NCBI RefSeq assembly: GCF_000346485.2
Contig: NZ_KQ976354.1
Span: forward strand, 6,943,269-7,007,268
Reading direction: 5' to 3'
DNA length: 64,000 bases
Source of the DNA: Scytonema hofmannii PCC 7110
GTDB taxonomy: Bacteria; Cyanobacteriota; Cyanobacteriia; Cyanobacteriales; Nostocaceae
Part shown: positions 63,486-64,000 of the stretch, one piece after another
How positions within the stretch are numbered: position 1 is the stretch's first letter
Layout: every line of letters begins with the position of its first letter
Program-made: the position numbers and the translations under genes
The notes under the pieces: generated by a model
What the model saw: only the letters and a program-made list of their open reading frames with translations
What the model was told of the DNA's origin: nothing
The model's database searches: none

Positions 63486-64000
63486 ATGGATAGCGCAAAG
63501 CGCCAACGCTATCGGTCTGCTATGGTATCTACTTATTATCCTGACACCAGATTTCTTGACTATTTTGTCATGCCACATGGAACTGAGCAACCCTATGGCT
63601 CGGATCTCCTAACGATGTTGCTTAGCGGAAAAGTTTTTATGGTCAACAGTCGCAGGCGAAATGGTTTAATACTGTTTAAACATTTCCATGCTGAGTTTGC
63701 CGGACCGGGAGCAGCTGTGGGAGGTGATTACGATCGCGATTGTGTGGGGGCGCTACCAATAGGAAATTTATCTTTATTAACCCCAGAGACTCATGATGAA
63801 CGCCAAAAGGCTTACTTGATCCGGAGACAGTGGATTAGATTGATTAAGCAAATCACAGAAAATCCAGTTCCTCAACAGCGAGTTCAGAAGGTTTTAGATC
63901 AATTTGAGCAATATTTTCCTCCAGAAATGGTTGCTCAGTTACCTGATGAAGCATTTGCTTTTTTGGTAGGTGTTTTACCTCAAACAGTACGAATATTGCG
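63486..64000 (+). CDS. Conserved cyanobacterial protein, 3' end cut by window edge
   Basis: ATG 63486 opens a frame that runs to the window end (171 codons): MDSAKRQRYRSAMVSTYYPD, TEQPYGSDLLTMLLSGKVFM, ILFKHFHAEFAGPGAAVGGD, VLDQFEQYFPPEMVAQLPDE and AFAFLVGVLPQTVRILR. It has no signal or membrane segment. The last visible part (LPDEAFAFLVGVLPQTVRIL) could be the first helices of a helix-turn-helix. I do not recognise the family. Confidence 0.6.
   Translation, partial: MDSAKRQRYRSAMVSTYYPDTRFLDYFVMPHGTEQPYGSDLLTMLLSGKVFMVNSRRRNGLILFKHFHAEFAGPGAAVGGDYDRDCVGALPIGNLSLLTPETHDERQKAYLIRRQWIRLIKQITENPVPQQRVQKVLDQFEQYFPPEMVAQLPDEAFAFLVGVLPQTVRIL

Overview
The window is chromosomal DNA (a plasmid or integrated element at the left end cannot be excluded) from a filamentous cyanobacterium, most likely of the Nostocales. 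Evidence: an allophycocyanin alpha-B gene (apcD), many GCGATCGC (HIP1) octamers, the cyanobacterial DUF3038-DUF4335 pair, pentapeptide-repeat proteins, an SLH-OprB porin, an FHA-penicillin-binding-protein fusion, and many arrays of 7-nt repeats (STRR-type) between genes. The genus cannot be fixed from the sequence.

1-5,600: accessory DNA with a pentapeptide gene cut by the left edge, an excisionase-like gene broken by a TGA codon, a winged-helix protein, a second pentapeptide protein, a zinc-ribbon protein and a stand-alone DnaB N-terminal domain. 5,600-11,700: small secreted proteins, an FAD monooxygenase, a lectin with three near-identical repeats, and a FecR protein plus porin pair. 11,700-17,000: a graveyard of truncated genes (DUF433 antitoxin, Tn3 transposase, helical-repeat protein, DEAH helicase, VapC) mixed with intact-looking ones (DUF5615 toxin, a papain-like peptidase candidate, a CMP/dCMP-type deaminase). 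17,000-23,800: the most unusual locus, a three-gene operon of a winged-helix protein, an AAA+/STAND-like ATPase and an 861-residue fusion of an RNase D-like exonuclease, a Cas4/RecB-like Fe-S nuclease and an FtsK/HerA-type motor, followed by decayed genes and a truncated copy of the first gene. It looks like an uncharacterised DNA-processing or anti-phage module inside a decaying defence island.

24,000-36,500: small proteins, a divergent LysR regulator / NhaC antiporter pair, acetyltransferase, two toxin-antitoxin pairs, asnS, an anti-sigma-type kinase, rlmD and apcD. 36,900-46,900: purL and purF, an Rpn-type nuclease, an oligopeptide-type permease, apt, DUF3038 and DUF4335. 46,900-56,400: FHA-PBP1, a secreted low-complexity protein, bioY-lspA, the pstS-pstC-pstA-pstB phosphate uptake operon and tRNA-Gly(UCC). 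56,400-64,000: a TonB-like protein, a 1175-residue hybrid kinase ending in an adenylate/guanylate cyclase domain, a truncated IscB-type (RRXRR) ORF preceded by what looks like its HEARO/omega RNA, a GNAT acetyltransferase, and a conserved gene cut by the right edge.

A recurrent theme is invasion of genes by short tandem repeats: two in-frame insertions in purL, one in the hybrid kinase, and three unrelated genes whose last codons and stop lie inside a repeat array. Purine genes purL, purF and apt are near each other but not one transcription unit; pst genes form a clear operon.
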